Shown here piece after piece: positions 8,696-18,420 of a stretch of DNA of 64,000 nucleotides (the stretch's first letter is position 1; each line of letters opens with the position of its first letter). The position numbers and the translations under genes are program-made. A model generated the notes under the pieces. That model did no database searches. It saw only the letters and a list, made by a program, of their open reading frames with translations, and had not been told where the DNA came from. Source of the DNA: JAGREO01 sp020446285. GTDB lineage: Bacteria > Pseudomonadota > Alphaproteobacteria > Geminicoccales > Geminicoccaceae. Location: positions 1 to 64,000 of the forward strand of contig JAWKVP010000001.1 of assembly GCA_041398005.1 (NCBI GenBank). Reading direction: 5' to 3'.

Positions 8696-10300
8696 TCAAC
8701 GATTGTCGGCGATGATCATTTCGGCCGCCTTTTCGGCGATCATGAGTGTCGGACTGTTGGTATTGCCCGAGGTGATGGCCGGCATGATCGAGGCGTCGGC
8801 CACGCGCAGGCCGGTGAGACCGTGTACCCGAAGCCGCGGATCGACCACCGCCGTCGTATCGCCCTTCGGCCCCATCCTGCAGGTGCCAACCGGGTGGAAG
8901 ATGGTCGTGCCGATATCGCCTGCCGCACGCGCCAGTTCCTCATCGCCGGTGAGCGAGGCGCCGGGCTTCAGCTCCTCCGGCGCATGACGCTCGAAGGCCT
9001 GACCCTGCATGATCCGCCGCGTGAGCCGGATGGCATCGGCCGCAACCTTGCGGTCCTCGTCGGTGGAAAGATAGTTGGGGCGGATCGCCGGTGCACTTCT
9101 CGGGTTCGCGTCGCGAACATGGACATGGCCACGACTGGTCGGCCGCAGATTGCACACCGACGCGGTGATCGCCGGGAAGTCATGCAGCGGGTCGCCGAAC
9201 TTGTCGAGCGACAGGGGCTGGATGTGATATTGCAGGTTTGGCGTCTCGAAGCTGTCGTCGGAACGCGCGAACGCGCCGAGCTGCGAAGGTGCCATGGTGA
9301 GCGGACCGCGCCGGTTGAAGAACCAGTCGAGGCCCATCAGCCCCTTCTGCCACCAGGTCTGCGCCTGCTCGTTGAGTGTGACGGCATCGCGAACCCTGAA
9401 GATCAGCCGCAATTGCAGGTGATCCTGAAGGTTCTCGCCAACACCGGCGAGATCGTGAGCGACCTCGATGCCGCAACCCCGCAGGAACCCGCCATCGCCG
9501 ATGCCGGAGAGCTGGAGGAGCTGCGGCGAACCGATGGCGCCCGCGCAGAGGATGACCTCGAGACGCGCGCGGATCTCCTTGGCGATACCATTTTCCTCAT
9601 AGGCCACACCGACACATTGCCTGCCATCGAGCAGAAGGCCGGTCGTCTGTGCACGGGTGACGACGACCAGATTGGAGCGCTTTCCTGCCGGTCGAAGGAA
9701 CGCCTTGGCGGTGGTCCAGCGCACACCGCGCCGCTGATTGACCTGGAAATAGCCGCAGCCCTCATTGTTGCCGCGATTGAAATCGTCGGATTTCGGGATA
9801 CCCGCCTGCTCCGCGGCGTCACGAAAGGTATCGAGGATGTCCCAGCGCACGCGCGGCTCTTCCACCCGCCATTCGCCGCCGGACCCGTGCATCTCGTCGC
9901 CTCCGGCGAAATGATCCTCCGAGCGCTTGAACAGGGGCAGCACATCATCCCACGACCAGCCTTCGTTGCCGAACTGCCGCCATCGATCATAATCCCGCGC
10001 CTGTCCACGCATGTAGATCATGCCGTTGATGGAGGAGCAGCCGCCCAGCACCTTGCCGCGCGGATAGTTCAGCGCCCGGCCATTGAGCCCCGGATCGTGA
10101 TCGGTCCTGAAGCACCAGTCGGTACGCGGATTGTTCTGTGTGTAGAGATAGCCGATGGGAACGTGAATCCACGGATAGCTGTCATTGCCTCCCGCCTCGA
10201 GCAACAGCACCCGCCGCTTCGGATCCGCCGAAAGCCTGTTCGCCAGCGCACACCCGGCCGTTCCGGCCCCGACTATGACATAATCGAATCCCTCGTCCAC
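8696..10300 (-). CDS. GMC family FAD-dependent oxidoreductase (choline/alcohol dehydrogenase-like)
   Basis: Flavoprotein of about 534 aa that oxidises an alcohol. The N-terminal FAD-binding motif is VIVGAGTAGCALANRL, followed by GMC signature 1 (YPRGKVLGGCSSING) and signature 2 (GAIGSPQLLQLSGIG). The catalytic His/Asn region is FHPVGTCRMG and SGNTNSPT. The likely start is the GTG at 10300: a GGGAGGAGG ribosome binding site lies 7 nt upstream, whereas an ATG at 10327 has none. Betaine aldehyde dehydrogenase or a regulator is not adjacent, so choline as substrate is not supported by context. An SDR gene lies upstream on the same strand. Confidence 0.88.
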   Translation of the reverse strand: MDEGFDYVIVGAGTAGCALANRLSADPKRRVLLLEAGGNDSYPWIHVPIGYLYTQNNPRTDWCFRTDHDPGLNGRALNYPRGKVLGGCSSINGMIYMRGQARDYDRWRQFGNEGWSWDDVLPLFKRSEDHFAGGDEMHGSGGEWRVEEPRVRWDILDTFRDAAEQAGIPKSDDFNRGNNEGCGYFQVNQRRGVRWTTAKAFLRPAGKRSNLVVVTRAQTTGLLLDGRQCVGVAYEENGIAKEIRARLEVILCAGAIGSPQLLQLSGIGDGGFLRGCGIEVAHDLAGVGENLQDHLQLRLIFRVRDAVTLNEQAQTWWQKGLMGLDWFFNRRGPLTMAPSQLGAFARSDDSFETPNLQYHIQPLSLDKFGDPLHDFPAITASVCNLRPTSRGHVHVRDANPRSAPAIRPNYLSTDEDRKVAADAIRLTRRIMQGQAFERHAPEELKPGASLTGDEELARAAGDIGTTIFHPVGTCRMGPKGDTTAVVDPRLRVHGLTGLRVADASIMPAITSGNTNSPTLMIAEKAAEMIIADNR

Positions 10301-10343
10301 CGGTTGCCTCCTCCCTGCTTCCGCCATGAAGACCGCTGCACCG

Positions 10344-10441
10344 GCGCATTCACTTCAGGTCATCCGCCCGGGCACTGGTCCCTTGTTCTTGCATCGATCG
10401 GTCAGACAGATCCGTACGACCTGCCCGAGACGATGCACTAG
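10344..10441 (+). repeat. Interspersed palindromic repeat, copy A
   Basis: About 98 bp in the gap between the SDR stop and the GMC start. It aligns over its whole length with copy C at 62101-62199, sharing GCGCATTCACTTC, then GTCAT/TTCAT, CGCCCG-GCACT, CCTTGTT-TTGC, CAGATC-GTA-GA and ending GATGCAC. The core is palindromic. It has no coding potential and no recognisable inserted-element protein. It may act as an RNA hairpin between the two minus-strand genes. Confidence 0.6.
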
Positions 10442-10506
10442 CGGCAAATGCGCGCGCCTTGAAGATCACAGAGCCGAATTGCCGCTCATGACGTTCATGG
10501 TCCGGT

Positions 10507-11241
10507 TCAGAAAACATCCTGCCCGCCATTCACCGGAATCTCCGCGCCGGTGATATAGGAGGCCTGTTCGCTGCAGAGGTAGAGGATGGCGGCGGCGACT
10601 TCCTCGGGGGAGCCGAGGCGTTTCATGGGAATGCGTTCGACCAGTTTTTCCGTACCCGGCGAGAGGATCGCGGTGTTGATCTCGCCGGGGCAGACGGCAT
10701 TCACACGGATGCCGAGATGAGCGAGGTCGGCGGCGAGTTCGCGGGTAAGGGCCGTCAGCGCGGCCTTGGAGGTGCTGTAGGCCGATCCGGCGAAGGGGTG
10801 GACACGGTGGCCGGCGATAGAGGTGATGTTGACGATGGCACCGCCGGTCCTCGCGAGCAGCGGGGCAGCGGCGCGGCTGAAGAAGACGGGAGCGATGAAA
10901 TTGATGGCGAAGGTCTTTTCCCAGATGGCGAGCTCGCCGTCGAGACAGCCGAGCCGCTTGCCCTCTTCCGCCTTGGGTGAATAGCCGGCATTGTTGACAA
11001 GCGCATGAAGCTCGCCACCGTCGAGAATAACGTCGAGCCTTTCCATCGCCTCGTCGAGACCGTGGGTATCGGCAAGATCCACCGTGATATGCGCATGGCG
11101 CTCGTTGCGCGGACATTGCGGCGGCACCGGCTCGCGCGAGCAGGTGATCGCCCGCCAGCCATTGCGAACGAAATGCTGCGCGGTGGAATGGCCGATGCCG
11201 CGCGAGGCACCGGTGATGAAGACGGTCTTGCGATCCTGCAT
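10507..11241 (-). CDS. SDR family NAD(P)-dependent oxidoreductase
   Basis: Short-chain dehydrogenase of about 244 aa. It carries the cofactor motif TGASRGIG near the N-terminus, the NNAG motif, the catalytic Ser in NITSIAG, the YSTSK pair (Tyr, Lys) and a C-terminal GAEIPVNGGQ. The ATG at 11241 gives a Rossmann fold starting at residue 5 (KTVFITGASRG). The family is clear; the substrate is not. It lies between alr and the GMC gene on the same strand, with repeat copy A downstream. Confidence 0.85.
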   Translation of the reverse strand: MQDRKTVFITGASRGIGHSTAQHFVRNGWRAITCSREPVPPQCPRNERHAHITVDLADTHGLDEAMERLDVILDGGELHALVNNAGYSPKAEEGKRLGCLDGELAIWEKTFAINFIAPVFFSRAAAPLLARTGGAIVNITSIAGHRVHPFAGSAYSTSKAALTALTRELAADLAHLGIRVNAVCPGEINTAILSPGTEKLVERIPMKRLGSPEEVAAAILYLCSEQASYITGAEIPVNGGQDVF

Positions 11242-11306
11242 GCGGCATACGTCCCGGGCGGCTTGATCATGATCAAGTCCAGATATCGCCTCTCGCCCGG
11301 CCGCAT

Positions 11307-12383
11307 TCAAGCGATGACACGAAACGGCACGCGGGCGGTGACCCCGCACAGCAGCTCATAGCCGATGGTGCCGGCCGCTTCGGCCACCTCCTCGACGGGC
11401 AGCCCCTCGCCCCAGAGCGTGACCGGCGCGCCGACGCCCGTTGCCTCGCCGAACCCGTCCAGATCAATGGCGATCATGTCCATCGACACCCGCCCCACCA
11501 GCCGCGTGCGCTTGCCATCGACGAGCACCGGCGTTCCCGTGGGCGCATGTCTGGGATAGCCGTCACCGTAGCCGATCGCGGCAATGCCGATGCGATGGCG
11601 CTTGCCCGCCGTCCACGATGCCGCATAACCGACCGTATCGCCGGGCTGCAGCTCCTTGACCGCGATGAGACCGGTTCCGAGCGTCATGACCGGCGTCAGC
11701 CCGTCCTCCACCCCGGTTCGCCCCGCCATCGGTGTGACGCCATAGAGCATGATCCCGGGGCGGACGATATCGGCACGGGCCTCCGGCCAGCTCATCAACC
11801 CGGCGGAATTGGCAAGCGAGCGATCGCCGGGAAGGCTGGCGAACACCCGCTCCACGATATCCAGCTGAGCGCGGGTCTGCGACGATCCGGGATCATCAGC
11901 CGACGCAAGATGGCTCATGAGAGTGATCGATGCCGTGTTGCGACAATCGAGCAGACGGGCATGGGCAGCGGCGAAGGCGTCGGGGCGAAGGCCGAGCCGA
12001 CCCATGCCGCTGTCGAGCTTCAGCCAGACGGGAAGAGCGCGCGTGAGTGACGCCCGTTCCAGCATGGCGATCTGTCCGGGCTCGTGAATGCTGATCTCGA
12101 AGCCCAGGCGGTCACAGAGCACGAGTTCATCTTCCTCGAACACGCCTTCAAGCAGGAGGATCGGCTGTCTTGCGCCGGCCTCGCGCAGGATGACCGCTTC
12201 TTCGATCGCCGCCACCGCCAACCGCTTCGCACCGGCAAGCGCCGGCAGGATCCGCGCCGCCCCATGTCCATAGCCATTGGCCTTGACAACCGCCGTCACC
12301 TCGGCCGTCCCGGACAGCCGCCGTGCCACGTCGAGGTTGGCGGAAAGGGCGGCAAGCGAGATTTCGGCGTGCGCTGGTCTCAT
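11307..12383 (-). CDS. alr: Alanine racemase
   Basis: PLP enzyme interconverting L- and D-alanine for peptidoglycan synthesis. It is 358 aa, a typical length. The PLP lysine is K34 in AVVKANGYGHG. The second catalytic base region (VGYAASW), the SGMGRLG loop and the conserved C-terminal GRVSMDMIAID with RVSMD substrate loop are all present. In many alphaproteobacteria alr sits with dnaB or radA; here it is flanked by an SDR gene and an acyl-CoA dehydrogenase, so it may be a stand-alone copy. No sign of damage. Confidence 0.93.
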   Translation of the reverse strand: MRPAHAEISLAALSANLDVARRLSGTAEVTAVVKANGYGHGAARILPALAGAKRLAVAAIEEAVILREAGARQPILLLEGVFEEDELVLCDRLGFEISIHEPGQIAMLERASLTRALPVWLKLDSGMGRLGLRPDAFAAAHARLLDCRNTASITLMSHLASADDPGSSQTRAQLDIVERVFASLPGDRSLANSAGLMSWPEARADIVRPGIMLYGVTPMAGRTGVEDGLTPVMTLGTGLIAVKELQPGDTVGYAASWTAGKRHRIGIAAIGYGDGYPRHAPTGTPVLVDGKRTRLVGRVSMDMIAIDLDGFGEATGVGAPVTLWGEGLPVEEVAEAAGTIGYELLCGVTARVPFRVIA

Positions 12384-12479
12384 CGATCGATCCTGATCCG
12401 CGAATGGGGTTCATGGCATCGGCAACAACCACCATGGCCGATAAGGAATATTCCACCTGCCGCCCGCGCCCGTCGTTGC

Positions 12480-13643
12480 TCAGTAGCTCTTCGGCAGTCC
12501 CAGCACCTGATGAGCCAGAAAGGCGAGGATGAGATTGGTCGAGATCGGGGCGATCTGGTAGAGGCGGGTTTCGCGCCATTTGCGCTCGATGGCGTATTCG
12601 CTGGCGAAGGCGAAACCGCCATGGGTCTGCATCGCCGCCTCGCCCGCATGCCATGACGCTTCCGACGCCAGCAGCTTGGCCATGTTCGCCTCGCCGCCGC
12701 AGGGCTCGCCGGCATCGAACAGGCCGGCGGCCTTGCGCACCATCAGATCGGCAGCCTCGGTCTCGGCATGGGCACGGGCGATGGGGAACTGGATCCCCTG
12801 ATTCTGGCCGATGGCACGGCCGAAGACATGCCGGTCGCGGGCATAGGTCGATGCGCGGTCGATAAACCAGCGCGCATCACCGATGCACTCGGACGAAATC
12901 AGGATACGCTCGGCGTTCATGCCATCGAGAATATAGCGGAAACCCCGCCCTTCCTCGCCGATGAGCGCATCTTCCGGCAGCTCCATCTCCGACATGAAGA
13001 TCTCGTTGGTATTGTGATTGATCATCGCGTCGATGGGACGGATCTCCAGTCCCTTGCCGAGCACTTCGCGCATGTCGACCAGAAACACCGAGAGCCCGTC
13101 GCTGCGCCGCTTCACCTCCTCGACCGGTGTCGTGCGGGCGATGAGCACCATCAGATCGGACTGCTTTGCCCGACTGGTCCAGACCTTCTGGCCATTGACG
13201 ATCCAGCGGTCACCCTTCTTCACCGCGCGTGTCTTGAGCGAGCTCGTGTCGGTGCCGGAGGTGGGCTCGGTCACGCCGAATGCCTGCAGGCGAAGCTCGC
13301 CGGAGGCGATGCCCGGCAGATAGGCTTTCTTCTGAGCCTCGCTGCCATGGCGAAGAAGCGTGCCCATGATGTACATCTGCGCATGGCAGGCAGCGGCATT
13401 ACAGCCATTCCTGTGGATCGTCTCCAGAATGACCGTGGCCGCGCGCAGCGACAGACCGGACCCGCCATGTTCCTCGGGAATGAGGGCACCAAGGAAACCC
13501 GCCTCGCTCAGCGCACGGACAAACTCCTCTGGATAGTCCATCCTGCGGTCGAGATCCTGCCAGTAACGATCATCGAATGGCTCGCAAAGACGCGCTATCG
13601 CCTCGCGAATTTCAGGGAAATCCTCATTTGTAGCGATTTCCAT
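12480..13643 (-). CDS. Acyl-CoA dehydrogenase family protein
   Basis: FAD-dependent dehydrogenase of 387 aa that introduces a 2,3-double bond into an acyl-CoA. Conserved segments are ALIPEEHGGSGLSL, AFGVTEPTSGTDT (FAD and substrate loop), WIVNGQKVWTSRA, and the C-terminal MQTHGGFAFASEYAIERKWR. The acyl chain specificity cannot be told. The ATG at 13643 follows AAGGG. It is transcribed divergently from the gamma-carbonic anhydrase gene, with only 68 bp between starts, so the two probably share a control region. No ETF or CoA-ligase gene is adjacent. Confidence 0.88.
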   Translation of the reverse strand: MEIATNEDFPEIREAIARLCEPFDDRYWQDLDRRMDYPEEFVRALSEAGFLGALIPEEHGGSGLSLRAATVILETIHRNGCNAAACHAQMYIMGTLLRHGSEAQKKAYLPGIASGELRLQAFGVTEPTSGTDTSSLKTRAVKKGDRWIVNGQKVWTSRAKQSDLMVLIARTTPVEEVKRRSDGLSVFLVDMREVLGKGLEIRPIDAMINHNTNEIFMSEMELPEDALIGEEGRGFRYILDGMNAERILISSECIGDARWFIDRASTYARDRHVFGRAIGQNQGIQFPIARAHAETEAADLMVRKAAGLFDAGEPCGGEANMAKLLASEASWHAGEAAMQTHGGFAFASEYAIERKWRETRLYQIAPISTNLILAFLAHQVLGLPKSY

Positions 13644-13711
13644 CCCTTGTGCCCTTTCCCTTCAGCCGGCATCCATGTCGACAGTTGATGCCAGCGATCG
13701 GAGAGATTGTC

Positions 13712-14239
13712 ATGCGCTATGCCCTCGACGGGCTCCGTCCGACGACGAGCGACGGGGAATTCTGGATCGCGCCGAACGCGGCCGTCGCCGGCGACGTTCG
13801 GCTCGGATCCGAAGCAAGCATCTGGTTTTCCGCGTCATTGCGCGGCGACAACGAGCCGATCCGCATCGGCAACGGTACCAACATCCAGGACAATTGCGTC
13901 CTGCACACCGATCCGGGCTTCCCGCTCGACATCGGCGATGATGTCACCGTCGGACACATGGCGGTATTGCATGGCTGCACCATCGGCAATGGTTGCCTGA
14001 TCGGCATGGGTGCAATGGTGCTCAACGGTGCGAGGGTCGGGGAAAACTGCCTCATCGGCGCCAAGGCGCTCATCCCCGAAGGCAGGGAAATCCCCGCCGG
14101 CAGCCTCGTCATGGGCATCCCCGGCAAGATCGTCGGAACGGTGAGCGACGCCCAGATCGAAGGTATCCGCCGCGGCGTGGAAGCCTACAAGAAGCGCTAC
14201 CGTCTCTATCGGGACCAGATCCGGGAGATCGACGACTGA
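13712..14239 (+). CDS. Gamma-class carbonic anhydrase-like protein
   Basis: Left-handed beta-helix hexapeptide-repeat protein of 175 aa in the YrdA/PaaY/CaiE family. It has SLRGDNEPIRIGNGTNIQDN and His residues arranged as LHTDPGFPLDIGDD...VGHMAVLHGC, the three zinc ligands of gamma-carbonic anhydrases. A short C-terminal helix follows. GGAGAG lies 7 nt before the ATG at 13712. Many members have weak or no anhydrase activity, so the function is tentative. It is followed on the same strand by the isomerase gene after 73 bp. Confidence 0.85.
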   Translation: MRYALDGLRPTTSDGEFWIAPNAAVAGDVRLGSEASIWFSASLRGDNEPIRIGNGTNIQDNCVLHTDPGFPLDIGDDVTVGHMAVLHGCTIGNGCLIGMGAMVLNGARVGENCLIGAKALIPEGREIPAGSLVMGIPGKIVGTVSDAQIEGIRRGVEAYKKRYRLYRDQIREIDD

Positions 14240-14312
14240 GACGGACACTGGCCTGACCGGCGGAATGCCGGCATGTTGTGCTAGAATCGCGAAAGAACGG
14301 AGGGGAATAATC

Positions 14313-15083
14313 ATGGCGCGCTACTCGGCCAATCTCGGATTCCTTTGGACGGAACTGTCTCTGGTCGACGCCGTGCGCGCGGCCAGGGCGGCGGGGTTCG
14401 ATGCGGTGGAATGCCATTGGCCCTATACGACGACAACGGAAGACCTCCGCGCCGTACTCGACGAAACGGGACTGCCGATGCTCGGGCTCAACACCGTTCG
14501 CGGCAATGTCGACAAGGGCGATTTCGGCCTTGCCGCCCTGCCCGGACGCGAGGACGAGGCAAGGGCGGCGATCCGTCAGGCGGTGGATTATGCTGCCGAA
14601 GCCGGGGTCGCGAATGTCCATGTCATGGCCGGCAAGAATGGCAGTCGCAAAACCTTTCTCGACAATCTCGCCTATGCCGCCGACCGGGCCGCTCCGTCGA
14701 ATGTCAGCATTCTCATCGAGCCGATCAACCAGCGCGATGCACCGGGTTATTTCATTTCGATCGTCGAGGAGGCCCGCATGCTGATCGAAGAACTGGACCG
14801 CCCCAACGTGAAGATCATGTTCGACTGCTACCATACCCAGATCATGCAGGGCGACCTCGTCAGGCGGATCGAGGCGCATCTGCCCTGGATCGGCCACATC
14901 CAGATTGCCGCCGTGCCCTCGCGCCAGGAACCGGACGAGGGCGAGGTTGCCCTCGACCGCGTCATCAGGGCCGTCGATGCCATGGGGTATGACGGGTTTA
15001 TCGGTGCGGAATACAGGCCGCGCGACAACGATACCGAAGCCGGCCTCGGCTGGCTCAGGGCATTCCGCGACGGCGGAGCCTGA
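14313..15083 (+). CDS. Hydroxypyruvate isomerase-like TIM-barrel protein
   Basis: Xylose-isomerase-like TIM barrel of 256 aa, best matching the hydroxypyruvate isomerase (Hyi/OtnI) family. Features are SANLGFLWTE at the N-terminus, VECHWPY, VHVMAGK, IEPINQRDAPGYF, FDCYHTQIMQGD and GFIGAEYRP, which supply metal and substrate residues (Glu, Asp, His, Glu). It would interconvert hydroxypyruvate and tartronate semialdehyde in glyoxylate or sugar-acid metabolism. ACGGAGGGG precedes the ATG. Its 3' end overlaps the convergent MFS gene by 29 bp. Confidence 0.85.
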   Translation: MARYSANLGFLWTELSLVDAVRAARAAGFDAVECHWPYTTTTEDLRAVLDETGLPMLGLNTVRGNVDKGDFGLAALPGREDEARAAIRQAVDYAAEAGVANVHVMAGKNGSRKTFLDNLAYAADRAAPSNVSILIEPINQRDAPGYFISIVEEARMLIEELDRPNVKIMFDCYHTQIMQGDLVRRIEAHLPWIGHIQIAAVPSRQEPDEGEVALDRVIRAVDAMGYDGFIGAEYRPRDNDTEAGLGWLRAFRDGGA

Positions 15084-16173
15084 CGATCACGAGGAAGTGC
15101 AGGAACAGGAGCGCGCAGAAGGTCGGTACGAGCGCTGCATCGCCGAACAGGTGCATCGCCGTGCCGCCGACGGGCGGGCCGACCATCACCCCCATCTCGA
15201 TGGCGATGATGAAGCCGGTGTTGGCGACGGCGAGATCCGCACCTCGGAATTTCTCGCCCAGAAGAGCCAGGCTGAGCGTATAGAGCGATCCGAGGCTGGC
15301 GCCCATCAGCAGCATCAAGGGCCAGAGCCAGAACGGATCGGCGATCAGCCAGGGCAGGCAGGCGAGACTCGCGAGGCTGACGAGACACATCAGGGCAAGC
15401 ATACCCGTGCGTGACCATCGGTCGGCGATCCAGCCAACCGGCACCTGAAAGACGATGTTTCCGGCGATCCAGACACTGAGCATGATGCCGTTCTGCCCCG
15501 CATCGAGCCCCGAACCCAGCCCGTAGAGCGGCAAAAGCGCGAACTGCCCGGCCTCCAGCAGACCAAACATGAAGATGGAAGCGATCGGCAGCGGTGCCAT
15601 GCGCAGGATCAGGCGAAGCCGTGACAGGCGGAGGCTCGCCTCGTCGCCGGAAAGCGCCTCGTTGGCCGCCCCCGCCAGACGCGCCGGGACGATGCCCGCC
15701 AGGAGCAGCCCCGCGCCTATGGCGAAAGGCGCATAGCCTTCGCTTCCCACCCAGAAGACGATGAGCGGACCGGCCGCATAGCCGATGCAGAAGAGCGAGG
15801 CATAGAGCCCGAGAACGCGCCCGCGCCGGCTCTCCTCGGCGAGCGCATTCACCGCCGCCTCGCTGACGACGAAAACGGCGGCACTCGCCGCCCCGATCGC
15901 GAGTCTCGCAACGAACCAGAAAAGCGGGTCGACGTGAAGCGGCAGGACGAGAACGACGAGAGCCGTGGCGAACAGCCCCGCCTGCATGGTTCCGGTCGGC
16001 CCGAGACGATGGATCATGCGGCCGAAAAAGGGTGCGCCGAGCAACACACCCATGCCATGCCCCGCAGCACTCCAGCCAATGATCGCCGCATCGATGCCAC
16101 GGGCCTCGAGCGCCAGCGACAGGAGCGGAAAACTCAGCGACATGGAGGCGCCAGCGAGCGTCGATGTGGCCAT
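15055..16173 (-). CDS. MFS transporter
   Basis: Inner-membrane major facilitator permease with about 12 hydrophobic segments over 372 aa, probably an exporter in the YfcJ/YcaD sugar-efflux-like group. Cytosolic loop motifs such as GRMIHRLG and GWIADRWSRTG fit MFS loops 2-3 and 8-9. The ATG at 16173 falls inside the first membrane helix. The frame stays open upstream, and GGGGAGGA lies just before an in-frame GTA nine codons earlier, so the true N-terminus may start there. It lies 47 bp after the rnr stop on the same strand. The substrate is unknown. Confidence 0.82.
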   Translation of the reverse strand: MATSTLAGASMSLSFPLLSLALEARGIDAAIIGWSAAGHGMGVLLGAPFFGRMIHRLGPTGTMQAGLFATALVVLVLPLHVDPLFWFVARLAIGAASAAVFVVSEAAVNALAEESRRGRVLGLYASLFCIGYAAGPLIVFWVGSEGYAPFAIGAGLLLAGIVPARLAGAANEALSGDEASLRLSRLRLILRMAPLPIASIFMFGLLEAGQFALLPLYGLGSGLDAGQNGIMLSVWIAGNIVFQVPVGWIADRWSRTGMLALMCLVSLASLACLPWLIADPFWLWPLMLLMGASLGSLYTLSLALLGEKFRGADLAVANTGFIIAIEMGVMVGPPVGGTAMHLFGDAALVPTFCALLFLHFLVIVRLRRRGMP

Positions 16174-16220
16174 GACGGCCGCGAGATCCCTTGTCGTTAC
16201 CGTTCCTCCCCGCTTCCCCG

Positions 16221-18419
16221 TCAGCGCCGCGCGCGACCGCCACGGGGTCCGCCCCTGTGACGGTGATGAGCGCGGCCGGCATTGCGGCCACCCTTTTTCC
16301 AGCCCTTGCGCACCATTTCGGCAATGTGCCCCGGATGATGCTCCTCGATGCGGAAGGAGAGCATGCCGCGGGCGGTATCGACTTCCGCGAGCCTGATCTC
16401 GACCTTGTCGCCCATGGCGAATATCTCTCCATAGCGTTCGCCAACGAGAGCATGATGCCGCTCGTCATGGAAGAACATGTCGTCGCCCAGCGTCGAGACC
16501 GGCACAAGGCCCTCCGCACCGGTTTCGTCCAGCGAGACGAACAGGCCGAAACGCTGCACACCCGTCACGCGGCCATGAAATCGTGCGCCCGTGCGCTCCT
16601 CCATATAGAGCGCCACATAGCGCGCATGGGCGCGCCTCTCCGCATCCACTGCCTTGCGCTCGCACGCGGAAATGCGCTCGCCGAGATCAGTGAGTTCCGC
16701 ATGCTCGTATGGCCGACCGCTTTCGCCGCCGAAGAGTTTTTCGTGCTCGATCAGGAGACGATGGACGATCAGGTCGGAATAACGGCGGATCGGCGATGTG
16801 AAATGCGCGTAGCGGCGCAGATTAAGACCGAAATGGCCGATATTCTCAGGGCTGTAGATGGCCTGTGCCTGCGAGCGCAGAACCAGTGTCGATACCTGCT
16901 CGCGCAGGGCCGGTTCCTCAATGCGCTGCAGAAGGCGGGTGAAGTCGGCGGGCTTGTGCGCAGTTCGTGACCAGCCGATGCCGAGATGTTCCAGATATTG
17001 AGCCAGATTTTCGAGTTTGAGCGCATCGGGCTTGTCGTGCACGCGATAGAGACAGGGCAGCCTGCGATCGGACAGCGTTCGCGCGGCGGCGACATTTGCG
17101 GCGATCATCATCTCCTCGACGAGCATGTGGCTCTGCAGGCGTGAACGCGGCCGGATCGCGTCGATCCTGCCGTCCTCGCCGATTTCGACAACGCGCTCGG
17201 GCAGTTCCAGTTCGATGGTCCCCCGCCGCCTGCGCGCCTCCGCCAGTTTTTCATGAAGGGCGAACAGTGGCTCGATCAGCGCCCGCGGTGCCGCCTCCCC
17301 ATCGCCTTCATGCGCTTTCTGCACATCTTCATAAACCAGTCGCGCGCGCGATTGCATGATGCCCCGCGTGAAACGCCATTGGAACAGATTGCCCCCGGCG
17401 TCGAAACGCATGTGACAGGCAATGCAGGCGCGCTCCACGTCCGGCTTGAGGGAACACAACTCGTTGGAGAGCGCCTCCGGCAGCATCGGGAGCACCCGGT
17501 CGGGAAAATAGACCGAATTGCCGCGCTCCAGCGCCTCCCGGTCCAGTGCGGAGCCCGGACGGACATAGTGCGCAACATCGGCAATCGCGACGATGGCGCG
17601 AAATCCTCCCGGATTGTCACTCCCGCTGTCCGCTTCGGCCCAGACCGCATCATCGAAATCGCGGGCGTCCGCCCCGTCGATGGTCACCAGATCGACATCG
17701 CGCAGATCCTCGCGACCGCCGGCCGCCACCGGTTCCGCCAAAGCCGCTTCCTCGAGCGCTTCGGGTGAGAAGGTCATGGGCAGATCGAGTTCGATCGCCA
17801 GTGATATGGAAATCGCGCGCGGTTCGTCCGCCCGGCCGATCCGCTCGACGATGAGCGCCTTCGGCGGCTCCAGCGGCCGGCCACGTTGCAGGCGCACGCG
17901 AACGATATCACCCGGTTCGGCCTCGACATCGCCGGCAACGATCGGAAGATCGTCCTTCTTGTCCTTTCGCGAGGGAACCAGCACGAGCCCGCGCGGGCCT
18001 TTCTGCACGACGCCCACGGTCTCCGCCGGCGCCTTCGGCAGGATCTTGAAGACATGGCCGATGATCGGTCCATCGTCACTGCGTTCCGGGCGAACGAGGA
18101 GCCGGTCGCCAAGTCCCGGTGCCGCTCCCGGTCCGCTCGCCTCGACGAGAATGGCAGCGCCCGGCAGGGTGGAGCTTTCCGCCCAGACCTCACCGTCCCC
18201 GTCGATCTCGCTCACCACACAGAAGAGCATGGAGGGAGCCTTGCGCGCACCGGGGCGGTCGAGCTGGCGCAGACGCCGCTTGAGTTCGGCCTTGTCGCCA
18301 CCGCGCAAGCCCAGCTCGCGAGCAAGATCGCGCGCCGAAACATGACCGCCCCGTTCGTGCAGGATCTCCAGCAACTCGTCCGGTGTCGGTACCGTGGCCC
18401 GCTCCTTGCCACGGGCCAT
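16221..18419 (-). CDS. rnr: Ribonuclease R
   Basis: 3'-to-5' exoribonuclease of about 732 aa that degrades structured RNA. It has an N-terminal winged-helix region (about 5-65), cold-shock-like domains, an RNB catalytic domain with DGADARDFDDAVWAE (metal-binding Asp cluster), RRYSDLIVHRLL, an S1 domain (GARFHGRVTGVQRFGLFVSLDETGAEGLV) and a basic tail rich in Gly, Arg and His. The ATG at 18419 follows the topA stop by one base (TGACATG), indicating translational coupling. The dprA-topA-rnr order is common in alphaproteobacteria. Confidence 0.95.
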   Translation of the reverse strand: MARGKERATVPTPDELLEILHERGGHVSARDLARELGLRGGDKAELKRRLRQLDRPGARKAPSMLFCVVSEIDGDGEVWAESSTLPGAAILVEASGPGAAPGLGDRLLVRPERSDDGPIIGHVFKILPKAPAETVGVVQKGPRGLVLVPSRKDKKDDLPIVAGDVEAEPGDIVRVRLQRGRPLEPPKALIVERIGRADEPRAISISLAIELDLPMTFSPEALEEAALAEPVAAGGREDLRDVDLVTIDGADARDFDDAVWAEADSGSDNPGGFRAIVAIADVAHYVRPGSALDREALERGNSVYFPDRVLPMLPEALSNELCSLKPDVERACIACHMRFDAGGNLFQWRFTRGIMQSRARLVYEDVQKAHEGDGEAAPRALIEPLFALHEKLAEARRRRGTIELELPERVVEIGEDGRIDAIRPRSRLQSHMLVEEMMIAANVAAARTLSDRRLPCLYRVHDKPDALKLENLAQYLEHLGIGWSRTAHKPADFTRLLQRIEEPALREQVSTLVLRSQAQAIYSPENIGHFGLNLRRYAHFTSPIRRYSDLIVHRLLIEHEKLFGGESGRPYEHAELTDLGERISACERKAVDAERRAHARYVALYMEERTGARFHGRVTGVQRFGLFVSLDETGAEGLVPVSTLGDDMFFHDERHHALVGERYGEIFAMGDKVEIRLAEVDTARGMLSFRIEEHHPGHIAEMVRKGWKKGGRNAGRAHHRHRGGPRGGRARR

Positions 18420-18420
18420 G

